DNA of 64,000 bases, taken from contig SVFV01000007.1 in the NCBI GenBank assembly GCA_015056655.1, positions 82,777 through 146,776 on the forward strand, given 5' to 3'. The position numbers and the translations under genes are program-made. Under the pieces are notes generated by a model, which made no database searches, was not told the origin of the DNA, and was given only the letters and a program-made list of their open reading frames with translations. The stretch is from Butyrivibrio sp. (lineage in GTDB: Bacteria; Bacillota; Clostridia; Lachnospirales; Lachnospiraceae). Below, piece by piece: positions 52,934 to 61,340 of this stretch (position 1 is its first letter; every line of letters starts with the position of its first letter).

Positions 52934-52971
52934 TTTATTAGCATATATGAGCAATTTGGTTTTTTGGGCTA

Positions 52972-53532
52972 ATGAGTATTTTGCACAATCCATACAAGGG
53001 CGATTTTGATCATGCCCCTGAGGTGGACAAAAAAGGGAGATTTCGCGACAGATTTTTTTATGTTGGGGATATCTACGTACTTCCTTATGATGAAACTGAA
53101 AAAAAGAAGACCTATTTTCCATGTATTTTATATGGAATAGGAATGTTTGCGGCCACTGTCCTTCAGGGAATGGTGAACCAGGCATCATCACGTACATTGT
53201 GGGTGGTTCTTCCTTATATAATTCAGTTTTTGCCTGTGCTGTTTTTTCTATTAGGAATAGTTGAGTACATAGGCGCTACACCTCGTATGACCAAGCCTCA
53301 GTATGACAAGGGAATCGGACGCATGCATTTTTGTGCGGCAGCCCTGATAGTGCTTACAGTCATAAGTGCTGTAAGTGACATAGTATATCTGATTATCAGA
53401 CGTGGTCAGTATGATATGACGAAGGAAGTTATTTACCTTCTTTTACATATACCTGTTATATTAGTAGCCTTCTTTTTTGGAAGATACTATAATAAGAAGT
53501 TTTCTGGAATCGCAGTTGAATCAAACAAATAA
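52972..53532 (+). CDS. Membrane protein of unknown function
   Basis: 186 residues: a soluble N-terminal part of about 48 residues rich in Asp, Lys and Arg (HNPYKGDFDHAPEVDKKGRFRDRF), then four membrane helices (about 49-67, 75-95, 120-142, 152-168). Family not recognised. It is a single-gene unit with its own strong promoter and a leader hairpin, between the glycan locus and the peptide transporter. The ribosome site is weak (GGG about 5 bases before ATG 52972). Confidence 0.75.
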   Translation: MSILHNPYKGDFDHAPEVDKKGRFRDRFFYVGDIYVLPYDETEKKKTYFPCILYGIGMFAATVLQGMVNQASSRTLWVVLPYIIQFLPVLFFLLGIVEYIGATPRMTKPQYDKGIGRMHFCAAALIVLTVISAVSDIVYLIIRRGQYDMTKEVIYLLLHIPVILVAFFFGRYYNKKFSGIAVESNK

Positions 53533-53606
53533 TCATTGGTTCAGCTAACTAACTGTAATAGCTTTGATATATATGTGGTAATAAAATTTGAGTATTAGTT
53601 TGTTTT

Positions 53607-53612
53607 TATAAT
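53607..53612 (+). promoter_or_regulatory. Possible -10 box upstream of oppA
   Basis: TATAAT in the 172-base gap before oppA, without a good -35; TATACT at 53619-53624 is an alternative. A promoter is expected here because the upstream gene is unrelated, but the sequence supports only the -10. Confidence 0.35.
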
Positions 53613-53677
53613 TGAGATTATACTTAAGCAGTTGATACATCGGTGACAACCACGATAGTGGATGCACATATATACAA

Positions 53678-53689
53678 GGGGAAATCCCC
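53678..53689 (+). promoter_or_regulatory. Small GC hairpin before the oppA ribosome site
   Basis: GGGG-AAAT-CCCC, a four-pair stem ending 5 bases before the GGAGGG ribosome site (53695-53700). A CCAC-GATA-GTGG stem (53650-53661) lies upstream. They may stabilise the leader RNA; no known riboswitch class is recognised. Confidence 0.4.
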
Positions 53690-53704
53690 GGAATGGAGGG
53701 CAAC

Positions 53705-56149
53705 ATGAAAAAGTTAGGCAAACTTCTGGCACTTGGACTTGCCGGAACAATGGTTGCTTCTGCTGTAGGATGTGGCGGTAACACATCAGGCACAGAGACA
53801 ACAACAGAATCTGCAGATACAACAGCTGCAGAATCTACAGAAGCTGCTTCTGAAGAAGCAGGCGATGCAGCAGAAGCTGAGTCAACAGATACAGCTGAGG
53901 CTACAGAGAGCACAGGAAGTGGAGCACCACTGGTAATCGGAGAGTCAGAATTCTCTGAGAAATTCAGTCCTTTCTTTGCAAATTCTGTATATGATAACAA
54001 CGTATCACAGATGACAACACTTCCTTTACTTACTGTAGATCGTTTGGGTGAGATGGTACTTAACGGTATTGATGGAGAGACCAAAGAGTACAATGGTACA
54101 AGCTATGAGTACAAGGGACCCGCAAACTGCACAATTACAGAGAATGAAGATGGAACAGTTGACTATGCATTTGAGCTTCGTGATGATATCACTTTCTCTG
54201 ATGGAGAGCCTGTTACTATCGATGATGTAATCTTTTCAATGTATGTTGTAGCCGATCCTTCTTATGATGGAGCAGCAACATTCAGCGCACTTCCTATTAC
54301 AGGTATGGAAGACTACAGAAAAGGTTCAGATACACTTTTCAACCTTCTTGTAAAAGCCGGTGAAGACAACACAGACTTCACATATTTCTCAGAAGATGAG
54401 CAGAAGAAGTTCTGGGAGACAGATTTCCCTGCAGCTAAGGAACAGTTCATCAATGACATCGCAGATTACTGCACAGCAAACGGTGCTGTATCAGAAGATG
54501 AAGCAGTTGCAGCTGATCCTATTGCTAATGCTATGGCAAACTGGGGTTATGGTACTGTAGAGGACGGCGTTCTTACAGCTCCTTCAGGTGCTACATTTGA
54601 TGTTAAGGGTGGCACAGCTCCTACAGTTGATGATTTCTGGAATGAAATCGTTGCAGCTTACGACGGAGACGTAGTTGCAGCTACAGATAAGGAGAAGGCT
54701 GGCGATTCAATTCTTGACATCCTTGGTGATGCATATAAGAACGCTATAGAGACAGGTGATTCAGCTCCTTCTATCACAGGTATTGAGAAGACTGGTGATT
54801 ACTCAATGGTTGTTCACATGGACAAGCTTGATGCAACAGCTATCTACTCACTTCCTGTTGAGATCGCACCTCTTCACTACTATGGTGACAAGGCTGAATA
54901 CGACTATGATAACAATAAGTTCGGATTCACAAAGGGTGATCTTTCAAGCGTAAGAGCAAAGACAACACAGCCTCTTGGTGCTGGTCCTTACATCTTTGAT
55001 AAGTATGAGAACAAGATTGTTTACTTCAAGGCAAATGAGAACTATTACCTTGGTGCTCCTGTAGTTAAGGAAGTTCAGATGAAGGTTACACAGCAGTCAG
55101 ATGCTGAGCCTGCTATCGTACAGGGTACACTTGATGTTGCAGAGCCTTCTGCAAACAAGTCAACACTTGAGCAGATTGCCGGTGACAACTCAAACGGCGA
55201 GCTTACAGGTGACAAGATTTCAACATCACTTGTTGACAACAACGGTTATGGTTACATCGGAATGAACTCTGAGAACGTTAAGGTTGGTTCTGATCCCGGA
55301 AGCGAAGAGTCTAAGGCACTTCGTAAGGCTATCGCAACTGTTCTTGCTGTTCACAGAGACGTAGTAGTTGATTCTTACTATGGCGATGCAGCTAATGTTA
55401 TTAACTATCCTATTTCTAACACATCTTGGGCAGCTCCTCAGGCTTCAGATCCTGATTACAAGGTAGCTTTCTCAACAGATGTTGATGGAAATCCTATTTA
55501 TACAGATGGCATGAGCGAGGATGAGAAGTACGAGGCAGCTCTTCAGGCAGCACTTGGATTCTTCGAGAAGGCTGGTTACACAGTAGCAGATGGTAAGCTT
55601 ACAGCAGCTCCCGATGGCGCTAAGCTTTCATACGAGGCAATGATCCCTGCAGATGGTAAGGGAGATCACCCTTCATTCGGTATCCTTACAGCAGCTAAGG
55701 AAGACCTTGCAAAGATCGGCTTTGATCTTATCATCAACGACCTTTCAGATTCTTCAGTTCTTTGGTCTGCAACAGAAGGTGGTACAGCAGAAATCTGGTG
55801 TGCAGCTTGGGGCGGATCAATGGATCCTGATATGTATCAGATCTATCACTCAGAAGGTGGTTCAGCTTACATGTACAAGATCAACCAGCCTGAACTTGAT
55901 GAGCTTGTAGTTGAAGGTCGTTCAACAACAGATCAGGCAGTACGTAAGGCTATTTACAAGGAAGCTCTTGATTATGTAGTAGATTATGCAGTAGAAATCC
56001 CGGTATATCAGAGACAGAACTGCTCAATTTACTCATCAGAGCGTGTTGATGTTGAGAATTCAGATATGCTTCATGACGAGACAACATACTATAACTTCTT
56101 TGCAACAACAAGTGCTCATGACGGAATTGAGAGACTTATGACTAAGTAA
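53705..56149 (+). CDS. oppA: Oligopeptide/dipeptide ABC transporter substrate-binding lipoprotein (OppA-like)
   Basis: 814-residue solute-binding protein of family 5. Signal peptide KKLGKLLALGLAGTM with lipid-attachment Cys23 (SAVGCGG), then a Thr/Ala/Glu/Ser-rich linker of about 50 residues. The binding domain starts near residue 75, with FELRDDITFSDGEPVTIDDV (SBP_bac_5 signature). Usual length is 500-600; here about 120 extra residues lie between FSMYVVADPSYDG and GIEKTGDYSMVVHM. ATG 53705 is preceded by GGAGGG; an ATG at 53693 overlaps that site. Captures peptides outside the cell for OppBCDF. Confidence 0.92.
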   Translation: MKKLGKLLALGLAGTMVASAVGCGGNTSGTETTTESADTTAAESTEAASEEAGDAAEAESTDTAEATESTGSGAPLVIGESEFSEKFSPFFANSVYDNNVSQMTTLPLLTVDRLGEMVLNGIDGETKEYNGTSYEYKGPANCTITENEDGTVDYAFELRDDITFSDGEPVTIDDVIFSMYVVADPSYDGAATFSALPITGMEDYRKGSDTLFNLLVKAGEDNTDFTYFSEDEQKKFWETDFPAAKEQFINDIADYCTANGAVSEDEAVAADPIANAMANWGYGTVEDGVLTAPSGATFDVKGGTAPTVDDFWNEIVAAYDGDVVAATDKEKAGDSILDILGDAYKNAIETGDSAPSITGIEKTGDYSMVVHMDKLDATAIYSLPVEIAPLHYYGDKAEYDYDNNKFGFTKGDLSSVRAKTTQPLGAGPYIFDKYENKIVYFKANENYYLGAPVVKEVQMKVTQQSDAEPAIVQGTLDVAEPSANKSTLEQIAGDNSNGELTGDKISTSLVDNNGYGYIGMNSENVKVGSDPGSEESKALRKAIATVLAVHRDVVVDSYYGDAANVINYPISNTSWAAPQASDPDYKVAFSTDVDGNPIYTDGMSEDEKYEAALQAALGFFEKAGYTVADGKLTAAPDGAKLSYEAMIPADGKGDHPSFGILTAAKEDLAKIGFDLIINDLSDSSVLWSATEGGTAEIWCAAWGGSMDPDMYQIYHSEGGSAYMYKINQPELDELVVEGRSTTDQAVRKAIYKEALDYVVDYAVEIPVYQRQNCSIYSSERVDVENSDMLHDETTYYNFFATTSAHDGIERLMTK

Positions 56150-56171
56150 TTCGTATTTTTAATAGAATACG

Positions 56172-56228
56172 CATAACTTTGTCCGTGGGGGCTTTATAAG
56201 CTCCCACGGACATGTTATGTACTTTTTT
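56172..56228 (+). terminator. Long hairpin terminator/attenuator between oppA and oppB
   Basis: A 14-pair stem (56181-56194 with 56198-56211, one G-T pair, loop TAT) is extended by an outer CATAAC/GTTATG stem (56172-56177 with 56214-56219). Six T follow at 56223-56228. It would end most transcripts after oppA, letting the lipoprotein be made in excess over the permease. Confidence 0.8.
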
Positions 56229-56255
56229 ACTTTATTGCTTTAAATTGGCACCCTG

Positions 56256-56281
56256 TTGCAATTTGAGCAAAATGTTATAAA
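56256..56281 (+). promoter_or_regulatory. Possible extended -10 promoter for oppBCDF
   Basis: TGT-TATAAA (56273-56281) is an extended -10 element; TTGCAA at 56256-56261 is a -35-like box but only 14 bases away. It follows the oppA terminator, so a second promoter for the permease genes is plausible. Confidence 0.4.
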
Positions 56282-56303
56282 ATAATAAGGTTCGAAAAAA
56301 ATG

Positions 56304-56319
56304 TTCTGCATATGCAGAA
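56304..56319. repeat. 16-base perfect palindrome upstream of oppB
   Basis: TTCTGCATATGCAGAA, perfectly self-complementary, 23 bases after the extended -10 and 83 bases before oppB. Its position is right for an operator or a leader hairpin. It does not match the CodY box I would expect at a peptide-transport gene. Confidence 0.5.
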
Positions 56320-56401
56320 TTTTAGAATAGATTGCATAACTCCCCGAGTAATGCACAAAATTCAGGTAGAAGTATTTTATTTAGAAGGAGTATAGACAAC
56401 A

Positions 56402-57388
56402 ATGAAGAAATTCATACTTAAACGTCTACTCATATCAGTAGTTTTATTGTTTTTCGTATCAATGATCATTTATACGATCATGAGATGTATGCCTACATCA
56501 TACGTTGAACAGCAGGCTATGGCTTTATCAACAAAGCCCGGCGCTAAAAGCTATTCAGAATGGGTGGAACAGCTCAATGCACAATATGGTCTGGACACGG
56601 GGGTAATCCAGGGCTACTTTAAGTGGGCATCAAAGGCAATTATGCTTGATTTCGGCGATTCATGGTATTGGAATCAGCCTGTATTACAGAAGTTTAGTAG
56701 TGTAATCTGGTATTCATTTGCACTTGGTCTCGTAACATTTATTTTGGAAATTATAATCGCTATACCTGCAGGTGTGGCCGCTGCGAGAAGACAGTATTCC
56801 GCAACTGACTATACTGTTACGGTTATCGCACTTATCGGAATTTCACTTCCGAGCTTTTTCTTTGCGACGATTTTGAAGTATATATTATCAGTTAAACTTG
56901 GCTGGCTTGATCTTTACGGTATCGTAGGCAGATTCCACGAGAGCTATTCATCAACAGGTAAGCTTCTTGATATGGCTCGTCATATGATCATGCCTGTAAT
57001 TACACTTACAGTTGTAAGCGTTGGTTCACTTATGCGTTACACAAGAACCAACATGCTTGAAGTTTTGAATGCTGATTATATTCGTACTGCAAGAGCTAAG
57101 GGTCTTTCAGAGGATAGAGTTGTTAACTATCATGCTTTCAGAAACACACTTATTCCGATCGTTACACTTCTCGGTGGATCACTTCCGGGACTTTTCAGTG
57201 GTGCTATGATCACTGAGACTTTGTTCCAGATCCCCGGTATCGGATATACATCATACCAGTGCGTAGTACAGGGCGATATTCCTTTCGTTATGTTCTACAT
57301 GGTATTTATGGCAGTATTAATCCTGTTGGGTAACCTTATCGCAGATATTCTCTATGCGGTAGTTGACCCGAGAGTAAGAGTAAACTAA
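56402..57388 (+). CDS. oppB: Oligopeptide ABC transporter permease OppB
   Basis: 328 residues, six membrane helices, standard for OppB/DppB. N-terminal RLLISVVLLFFVSMIIY, extracytoplasmic loop, and the EAA-type coupling loop YIRTARAKGLSEDRVVNYHAFRNTLIPIVTLLG that contacts the ATPases; the C-terminal end LLGNLIADILYAVVDPRVRV is typical. GAAGGAG precedes ATG 56402. Followed by oppC after 18 bases with GGAAAGGAGG in between. Confidence 0.95.
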   Translation: MKKFILKRLLISVVLLFFVSMIIYTIMRCMPTSYVEQQAMALSTKPGAKSYSEWVEQLNAQYGLDTGVIQGYFKWASKAIMLDFGDSWYWNQPVLQKFSSVIWYSFALGLVTFILEIIIAIPAGVAAARRQYSATDYTVTVIALIGISLPSFFFATILKYILSVKLGWLDLYGIVGRFHESYSSTGKLLDMARHMIMPVITLTVVSVGSLMRYTRTNMLEVLNADYIRTARAKGLSEDRVVNYHAFRNTLIPIVTLLGGSLPGLFSGAMITETLFQIPGIGYTSYQCVVQGDIPFVMFYMVFMAVLILLGNLIADILYAVVDPRVRVN

Positions 57389-57406
57389 GGAAAGGAGGCG
57401 GATTAG

Positions 57407-59086
57407 ATGTCAGAAGAAAAGAAAAACGACGTTAAAAAAGAAGAGATGCATCTTGATGATGCCAACAGAGTCCGTGTCCTGTCTCCCGGAATGATGGTTC
57501 TTAAGAGATTCCTTAGAAACAGACTTGCTATCGTTGGTATGGTTATCATTGTTTGCATGTTCCTTTTTGCTTTCCTTGGCGGAGCACTTTATCCCTATTC
57601 AGAGAGCCAGGTGTTCTACAAGACAGAGCAGGTTATGAAGGATTTTGCAGGAGCTACAGTAATTGATCAGCTCCAGTTCCAGGCAGCTGATGGCGTAGAG
57701 CTTCCTTCAGATATCAATTCAAAAGCTCTTATCGCAGTATCTAAGAAACAGTATGTATTTGAAACTCGTGGTGGCGAGAAGCTTGGTCTTATCCCTGCTG
57801 CTGAGGATTCAGATGTTTATCTTATTGCAACACTTGAGCCTGCTCAGGTTTTCCTCAAGGGAAACAAGGAGTTTGATGCTGCTCTTGAAGCTGGCAGAAA
57901 CGACTTCGAACAGGATGGAAAGATTTACATGTTCGACGGCGAGGATTTCAAGGCTGATGTTTACGAAGCTACTGAAGTCGCTGTTGCAAGTAAGAGATCT
58001 TTCACTGGTTACAGCAAGGATACACAGTTCACATATGAATTTTATCGCAATGCTCTTGTAGCAGCAGCTACAGGCGCTACTTCATTTGAAGCAGATGGAA
58101 CAAATTATTCAATCAACGACGATGGACTTATCGAAGCTAATGGCGAAGGCTATGCAGTTGTTTCCAACATGAACTTCAATGCAATAGATCCCGGTACATT
58201 CCTTGATCCTGCTTATAAGGCTGCTGCACTTGAGGCATTCGAAGCTCAGGGAAATTCAGGTTCATTCGAATATCCTGATGCTGAGGGCAACATGGTTCAG
58301 TATGACTTTGAAGTTAAGACAGGTCAGTACACAATCAAGAAGTTCCAGAACACAAGACTTATCGATATCTATGCTGCTCCTTCCAAGGCTCACCTTGTAG
58401 GAACAGATGCTAACGGCATGGACCTTCTTGCACGTCTTATGTATGGTGGACGTATTTCACTCCTTATCGGATTTGTAGTTATCTTTATCGAAGTATTTAT
58501 CGGTATGGTAATCGGTGGTGTTGCCGGATTCTTCGGTGGCTGGGTAGACAATCTCCTCATGAGACTTGTTGACGTAGTTTACTGTATTCCTGCCATGCCT
58601 CTTTACCTGATCCTTGGTTCTATCATGGACTACTATCAGGCAAGCCCTAAGGCAAGAATTTACCTTCTTTGCGTAGTTATGGCTGTTATCGGTTGGGTAG
58701 GAATTGCCCGTATCGTAAGAGGTCAGATCCTTTCACTTCGTGAGCAGGAGTTCATGGTAGCTGCTGAAGCTCTTGGTATCAGCACATACCGTAGAATTTT
58801 CAAGCACCTTATACCTAACGTAATTCCTCAGCTTATCGTATTTGCAAGTATGGGTCTTGGTGAGGTTATCCTTTCAGAGGCTTCACTTTCCTTCCTTGGT
58901 CTTGGTATCAAGTACCCTGCTGCTTCATGGGGAAGTATCATAAATGCGGTTAACGATTCATACGTTATGACCAATTACTTATTCGTATGGCTTCCTGCAG
59001 GAACATTTATCCTTCTTACAGTTCTTGCATTTAACTTTATAGGTGATGGTCTTCGTGATGCATTTGATCCTAAGATGAAGAGGTAA
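57407..59086 (+). CDS. oppC: Oligopeptide ABC transporter permease OppC with large extracytoplasmic insertion
   Basis: 559 residues against about 300 for usual OppC. After the cytoplasmic N-terminus and helix 1 (about 38-62) comes an extracytoplasmic region to about residue 330 that contains repeats of a small beta-like pattern (KKQYVFETRGGEKL, DGKIYMFDGEDF, DGTNYSINDDG). Then the normal OppC core resumes: HLVGTDANGMDLLARLMYGGRISLLIG, five helices, and the EAA loop EALGISTYRRIFKHLIPNVIP. Partners are OppB, OppD and OppF. The insertion may contact the enlarged OppA. Confidence 0.93.
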   Translation: MSEEKKNDVKKEEMHLDDANRVRVLSPGMMVLKRFLRNRLAIVGMVIIVCMFLFAFLGGALYPYSESQVFYKTEQVMKDFAGATVIDQLQFQAADGVELPSDINSKALIAVSKKQYVFETRGGEKLGLIPAAEDSDVYLIATLEPAQVFLKGNKEFDAALEAGRNDFEQDGKIYMFDGEDFKADVYEATEVAVASKRSFTGYSKDTQFTYEFYRNALVAAATGATSFEADGTNYSINDDGLIEANGEGYAVVSNMNFNAIDPGTFLDPAYKAAALEAFEAQGNSGSFEYPDAEGNMVQYDFEVKTGQYTIKKFQNTRLIDIYAAPSKAHLVGTDANGMDLLARLMYGGRISLLIGFVVIFIEVFIGMVIGGVAGFFGGWVDNLLMRLVDVVYCIPAMPLYLILGSIMDYYQASPKARIYLLCVVMAVIGWVGIARIVRGQILSLREQEFMVAAEALGISTYRRIFKHLIPNVIPQLIVFASMGLGEVILSEASLSFLGLGIKYPAASWGSIINAVNDSYVMTNYLFVWLPAGTFILLTVLAFNFIGDGLRDAFDPKMKR

Positions 59087-59097
59087 GGAGATTTAAA

Positions 59098-60258
59098 ATG
59101 GCAAAGAATTCAAACTATATCTCTGCTAAAGAGTCAAGACGAATCTCCAAAGAGAATCGTAAGATCACATCAGAGATTGAGAAAAAGAGAAATAGAAAGC
59201 ATATTCCTGAAAGCGAATATGTTACACAGATGAAGAATCCTGATAACTGTGTTGAGTTTGACAATGTACATACATATTTCTTCACAGATATCGGAACAGT
59301 TAAGGCTGTAGACGGTGTATCCTTTGAAGTTCCCCAGGGAAAGACAGTAGGTATCGTTGGTGAGTCAGGCTGTGGTAAGTCAGTTACCAGCCTTTCACTT
59401 ATGCAGCTTGTGCAGAGACCTTCAGGACAGACAGTAGAAGGTGAGATCCGTTTCAATGACGGTGAGAGAACAATAAACGTAGTTAATGCACCTGCTTCAG
59501 CTATGCAGAAGCTTCGCGGAAATAAGATGTCAATGATCTTCCAGGAGCCCATGACATCACTTAATCCTGTATTTAGAATCGGAGCTCAGGTAGATGAGGT
59601 TATCGCTCTTCACAATCCTGAGATGACACCTGAGCAGGTTAAGGCTAGAACAATTGAGATGCTTCAGATGGTTGGTATTGCCAACAAAGAGGGTGTATAC
59701 AACATGTATCCTCACGAGCTCTCAGGTGGTATGAGACAGCGTATTATGATCGCTATGGCTCTTGCCTGCGATCCTAAGCTTATCATCGCTGATGAGCCTA
59801 CAACAGCTCTTGATGTTACTATCCAGGCTCAGATTCTTGACCTCCTTAGAAACCTTAAGGACAAGATCAACTCATCAATCATGCTTATCACACACGACCT
59901 TGGTGTTGTTGCTGAGATGGCTGATTATGTTGTAGTTATGTATGCAGGACGTGTTATCGAGAAAGGTACTGCAAGAGAGATATTCAAGGATCCCAGACAT
60001 CCTTACACAATCGGTCTTATGAAATCAAAGCCCGTTGTTGGTAAGCACGTGGATAAGCTTTACAATATCCCCGGAAACGTACCTAATCCTATCGATATGC
60101 CTGATTACTGCTATTTCAAAGACAGATGTGAAATGTGCGTAGAGAAATGCTCAGGAAAGTATCCTAAGGTATACAAGGTTTCTCCTACACATGAAGTTAG
60201 CTGCTACAGATGCGAAGATATCGCAAAAGATGAAACTAAGGAAGGAGGTGCTAACTAA
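59098..60258 (+). CDS. oppD: Oligopeptide ABC transporter ATPase OppD
   Basis: 386 residues. Walker A GESGCGKS (88-95), signature [14 protein letters not shown], Walker [14 protein letters not shown]-loop ITHDLGVV. The C-terminal oligo_HPY region has [17 protein letters not shown] and later SCYRC, a cysteine set like that bound to an iron-sulfur cluster in some OppD/DppD proteins. A basic N-terminal extension of about 45 residues ([20 protein letters not shown]) precedes the usual start [10 protein letters not shown]. It overlaps oppF by one base (TAATG). Confidence 0.95.
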   Translation: MAKNSNYISAKESRRISKENRKITSEIEKKRNRKHIPESEYVTQMKNPDNCVEFDNVHTYFFTDIGTVKAVDGVSFEVPQGKTVGIVGESGCGKSVTSLSLMQLVQRPSGQTVEGEIRFNDGERTINVVNAPASAMQKLRGNKMSMIFQEPMTSLNPVFRIGAQVDEVIALHNPEMTPEQVKARTIEMLQMVGIANKEGVYNMYPHELSGGMRQRIMIAMALACDPKLIIADEPTTALDVTIQAQILDLLRNLKDKINSSIMLITHDLGVVAEMADYVVVMYAGRVIEKGTAREIFKDPRHPYTIGLMKSKPVVGKHVDKLYNIPGNVPNPIDMPDYCYFKDRCEMCVEKCSGKYPKVYKVSPTHEVSCYRCEDIAKDETKEGGAN

Positions 60259-61232
60259 TGAGCGACAACATTCTTGAAGTAAAGCACCTTAAGAAATACT
60301 TCCCAATTAAGGGTGGATTCTTTGGCGGAGTTACAGGAAATGTAAAGGCTGTTGATGATGTTAGCTTTTCAATCCCTCGCGGAACAACCATGGGTCTCGT
60401 TGGTGAGTCAGGTTGTGGTAAGTCAACAACAGGTAGAACAATCCTTAGACTTATAGAGAAAACAGAAGGAGATATTCTTTTCAACGGAGAGGATATCAGC
60501 AAGTATGATAAGAAGAAGCTTCGTGAGCTTCGTACAAAGATGCAGATCATCTTCCAGGATCCCTACTCATCACTTTCACCTCGTCTTCCTATCGGTGAGA
60601 TCATTGGTGAAGCAGTTCGTGAGCACGGTCTTGTTTCCAAGGAAGAATTTGATGATTACGTAACTGAGATTATGAAGGAGTGTGGCCTTCAGCCTTATCA
60701 CAAGGATCGTTATCCTCACGAGTTCTCAGGTGGACAGAGACAGCGTATCTGTATCGCAAGAGCTCTTGCGGTTAAGCCTGAGTTCGTAGTATGTGATGAG
60801 CCTGTATCAGCCCTTGACGTTTCTATCCAGGCACAGATCATCAACCTTCTTAAAGATCTTCAGGAGAAGAACAACCTTACATATCTGTTCATCTCACACG
60901 ATCTTTCAGTAGTTGAGCATATCTCTGATGCAGTCGGAGTTATGTACCTTGGAAACCTTGTTGAGACAGGTAAGACAGAGGATATTTTCGCAAATCCTCT
61001 TCATCCTTACACAAAGGCACTTTTTAGTGCTATTCCTATGCCTGATCCGGATATCAAGAAGGAGAGAGTTCTTCTTGAAGGTGATATTCCTTCACCTGCA
61101 AATCCGCCTAAGGGATGTAAGTTCCATACAAGATGTAGCCAGTGCATGGGCATCTGTAAGGAGCAGGAGCCTAAGGCTAAGGACATGGGCAACGGACATG
61201 TTGTAAGATGTCATCTTTATAACGATAAGTAA
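60258..61232 (+). CDS. oppF: Oligopeptide ABC transporter ATPase OppF
   Basis: 324 residues, usual length. Walker [29 protein letters not shown] (OppF mark), signature FSGGQRQRICIARAL, Walker B FVVCDEPVSALD, ISHDLSVVEHI. The C-terminal region keeps cysteines in GCKFHTRCSQCMGIC. Start ATG 60258 overlaps the oppD stop; GAAGGAGG is 10 bases upstream. A strong terminator follows. Confidence 0.96.
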   Translation: MSDNILEVKHLKKYFPIKGGFFGGVTGNVKAVDDVSFSIPRGTTMGLVGESGCGKSTTGRTILRLIEKTEGDILFNGEDISKYDKKKLRELRTKMQIIFQDPYSSLSPRLPIGEIIGEAVREHGLVSKEEFDDYVTEIMKECGLQPYHKDRYPHEFSGGQRQRICIARALAVKPEFVVCDEPVSALDVSIQAQIINLLKDLQEKNNLTYLFISHDLSVVEHISDAVGVMYLGNLVETGKTEDIFANPLHPYTKALFSAIPMPDPDIKKERVLLEGDIPSPANPPKGCKFHTRCSQCMGICKEQEPKAKDMGNGHVVRCHLYNDK

Positions 61233-61240
61233 TTTATAAA

Positions 61241-61265
61241 CCGCATCCGAAAGGGTGCGGTTTTT
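61241..61265 (+). terminator. Intrinsic terminator after oppF
   Basis: CCGCATCC-GAAA-GGGTGCGG (eight pairs with one T-G, GAAA tetraloop) followed at once by five T. It ends the opp operon and separates it from the convergent gene on the - strand. Confidence 0.92.
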
Positions 61266-61340
61266 GTATATGGAAAAAGATGAATATTATATCACGAACA
61301 AAGACTGTTTTAGACGATTTTGATGACAGTACAGTTCATT

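Noticed and set aside
53533..53704. Riboswitch in the oppA leader
   Set aside because: Only two short stems (CCAC/GTGG and GGGG/CCCC) are visible and they do not match a class I can name.
53545..54093. - strand open frame of 182 codons rich in Ser, Val and Ala opposite oppA
   Set aside because: It mirrors the Thr/Ala/Glu-rich linker of the oppA lipoprotein in antisense; composition is explained by codon bias and there is no ribosome site or family match.
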